From: Fidelibacterota bacterium
GTDB lineage: Bacteria; Fidelibacterota; Marinisomatia; SCGC-AAA003-L08; TS1B11
NCBI GenBank assembly: GCA_022564085.1
Contig: JADFMC010000100.1
Coordinates: 1-7,470 of the forward strand
Direction: 5' to 3'
Length of the DNA: 7,470 bases
Position 1 is the stretch's first letter. Every line of letters begins with the position of its first letter. The notes under the pieces were generated by a model. It ran no database searches and was not told the DNA's origin. It worked only from the letters and a program-made list of their open reading frames with translations. Below, piece by piece: positions 6,364 through 7,470 of this stretch. Made by a program: the position numbers and the translations under genes.

Positions 6364-7470
6364 GATTGTGACCCCAATCCCCCTAGTGGATCTCAAAGCT
6401 CAATACCAGACCATCAAGGCGGAAATAGATTCCGCCGTGGCTGAGGTGTTGGACAGCTGCGCCTTCATCGGCGGTCGGTATGTAGAGCAATTCGAGGCGG
6501 ATTTCGCGGTGTTCACCGGCGCCAGGCATGTGATTGGGGTGGGCAACGGCACGGATGCCTTGTTGATTGCCTTACGAAGCCTACAGCTCGAGCCCGGTTT
6601 TGAGGCGCTGGTACCGGCCAACACGTTTATCGCCACCGCTGAAGCGGTGACCCACGCCGGCGGCCGGCCCCGGTTCTGCGACGTAGATCCTGATAGCTAC
6701 CTATTGGATTTAGACCGGGCCGAGCAGCTGCTGAATGGTAGCACCAGGGTGATCATACCGGTGCATCTATACGGCCAGATGATGGACATGCCGGCGGTTC
6801 GTCGGTTTGCCGACCGGCACCAACTAATAGTGGTGGAGGATGCCGCCCAGGCCCACGGCGCTCAGCGCGGGGGAATCAGAATCGGTGAACTGAGTTCGAT
6901 GGTAACCTACAGTTTTTATCCAGCGAAAAACCTGGGCGCTTATGGCGATGGAGGTGCTGTTACTACCGACGATGAGCGGCTGGCCGGGTTAATACGCAAA
7001 TGGCACACCCACGGCGGCGACCAAAAATACCGGCACGAGTTCGAAGGGATCAATAGTCGCCTGGACGGCTTGCAGGCCGCCGTATTGTCGGTGAAGCTCA
7101 GACACTTGCCCCAATGGACGCTCCGCCGGCGGGAGGTGGCAGAGACTTACCACCGGTTGCTGGAACCTTTGGGGCTGTCTTTGCCCCGGGAAAGCGATCC
7201 CGGGAGCCACGTTTTTCACCTGTACGTCACCAGGGTGGACCGGCGGGACCGGGTACTGTCGGTGCTACAGGATAAGGGGGTCCACGCCGGGGTTCATTAC
7301 CCAATCGCCCTACCATTTTTAGAAGCCTATGAACACTTTGGGCATAAGCCGGAGGAGTTCCCGGTTACCCATGCCCAGATGGGCCAGGTAATATCCTTGC
7401 CGCTTTTTCCGGAAATAACAACCGGTCAGATCGAGCGGGTAGCCCAAGCTTTGGGCGAAGCACTGAGGTA
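6362..7470 (+). CDS. DegT/DnrJ/EryC1/StrS family PLP-dependent sugar aminotransferase (3' edge)
   Basis: 369 codons are present and the window ends after TA, so only the last base of a likely TAA or TAG is missing; the length is normal for the family. Fold-type I aminotransferase motifs appear in order: VGNGTDAL (60-67), VPANTFIATAEAV (84-96), PVHLYGQ (133-139), VEDAAQAHGA (158-167, Asp160 contacting the PLP nitrogen), SFYPAKNLGAYGDGG (184-198) with Lys189 forming the Schiff base, NSRLDGLQAA (231-240) and HYPI (312-315). It would transfer an amino group, usually from glutamate, to a keto nucleotide sugar. Its closest-looking relatives aminate C3 (WbpE, FdtB, DesV, GnnB types). With the C3 dehydrogenase candidates and the N-acyltransferase this suggests a 3-acylamido sugar. 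Phe80 replaces the usual Asp of the GPGDEV loop, a non-catalytic position. AAGGA at 6349-6353 supports the ATG at 6362. Confidence 0.95.
   Translation, partial: MIVTPIPLVDLKAQYQTIKAEIDSAVAEVLDSCAFIGGRYVEQFEADFAVFTGARHVIGVGNGTDALLIALRSLQLEPGFEALVPANTFIATAEAVTHAGGRPRFCDVDPDSYLLDLDRAEQLLNGSTRVIIPVHLYGQMMDMPAVRRFADRHQLIVVEDAAQAHGAQRGGIRIGELSSMVTYSFYPAKNLGAYGDGGAVTTDDERLAGLIRKWHTHGGDQKYRHEFEGINSRLDGLQAAVLSVKLRHLPQWTLRRREVAETYHRLLEPLGLSLPRESDPGSHVFHLYVTRVDRRDRVLSVLQDKGVHAGVHYPIALPFLEAYEHFGHKPEEFPVTHAQMGQVISLPLFPEITTGQIERVAQALGEALR

Noticed and set aside
6067..6396. Minus-strand 109-codon frame opposite the sulfotransferase remnant
   Set aside because: No family features, and the + strand frame here has clear sulfotransferase landmarks.

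Overview
This is a bacterial surface-polysaccharide or glycoconjugate biosynthesis locus, read entirely on the + strand. Base composition looks moderate in G+C by eye. GTG and TTG starts, Shine-Dalgarno-like sites and overlapping stop/start junctions are what one expects of bacteria. Nothing in the window fixes the phylum, so I do not name an organism. I see no tRNA, rRNA, CRISPR array, insertion sequence or convincing intrinsic terminator.

Layout. Positions 1-117 hold no assignable gene, although two frames enter open from the left edge. A tightly coupled block follows (118-3806): a Gfo/Idh/MocA oxidoreductase, a left-handed beta-helix acyltransferase, a GT4 glycosyltransferase and a second Gfo/Idh/MocA oxidoreductase. 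Their junctions overlap by 1, 11 and 4 bases. After a 43-base gap comes a membrane-anchored GT2 (ExoA-like) glycosyltransferase (3850-4863). A gene-free stretch of 114 bases leads to an extended short-chain dehydrogenase/epimerase (4978-5949). Next is a stretch of about 410 bases that holds only a C-terminal remnant of a sulfotransferase. The window closes with a PLP-dependent DegT/DnrJ/EryC1/StrS sugar aminotransferase (6362 to the edge), complete except for the last base of its probable stop codon.

How the genes fit together. A Gfo/Idh/MocA sugar-nucleotide C3 dehydrogenase, a DegT-type aminotransferase and a hexapeptide N-acyltransferase form the toolkit for a 3-amino- or 3-acylamido sugar nucleotide, as in the WbpB/WbpE/WbpD or GnnA/GnnB routes. 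The SDR protein could tailor another nucleotide sugar, for example by C4 reduction or epimerisation. The GT4 and GT2 enzymes would build the sugars into a repeat unit. Exact substrates cannot be read from sequence alone.

Most worth a second look are the broken sulfotransferase flanked by a degenerate 17-base repeat (5982-6363), the two diverged oxidoreductase paralogues in one locus, and the loss of the usual acidic residue at a key GT2 motif. I found no clear sign of a wholly new system; the window looks like a partly remodelled sugar-modification locus.
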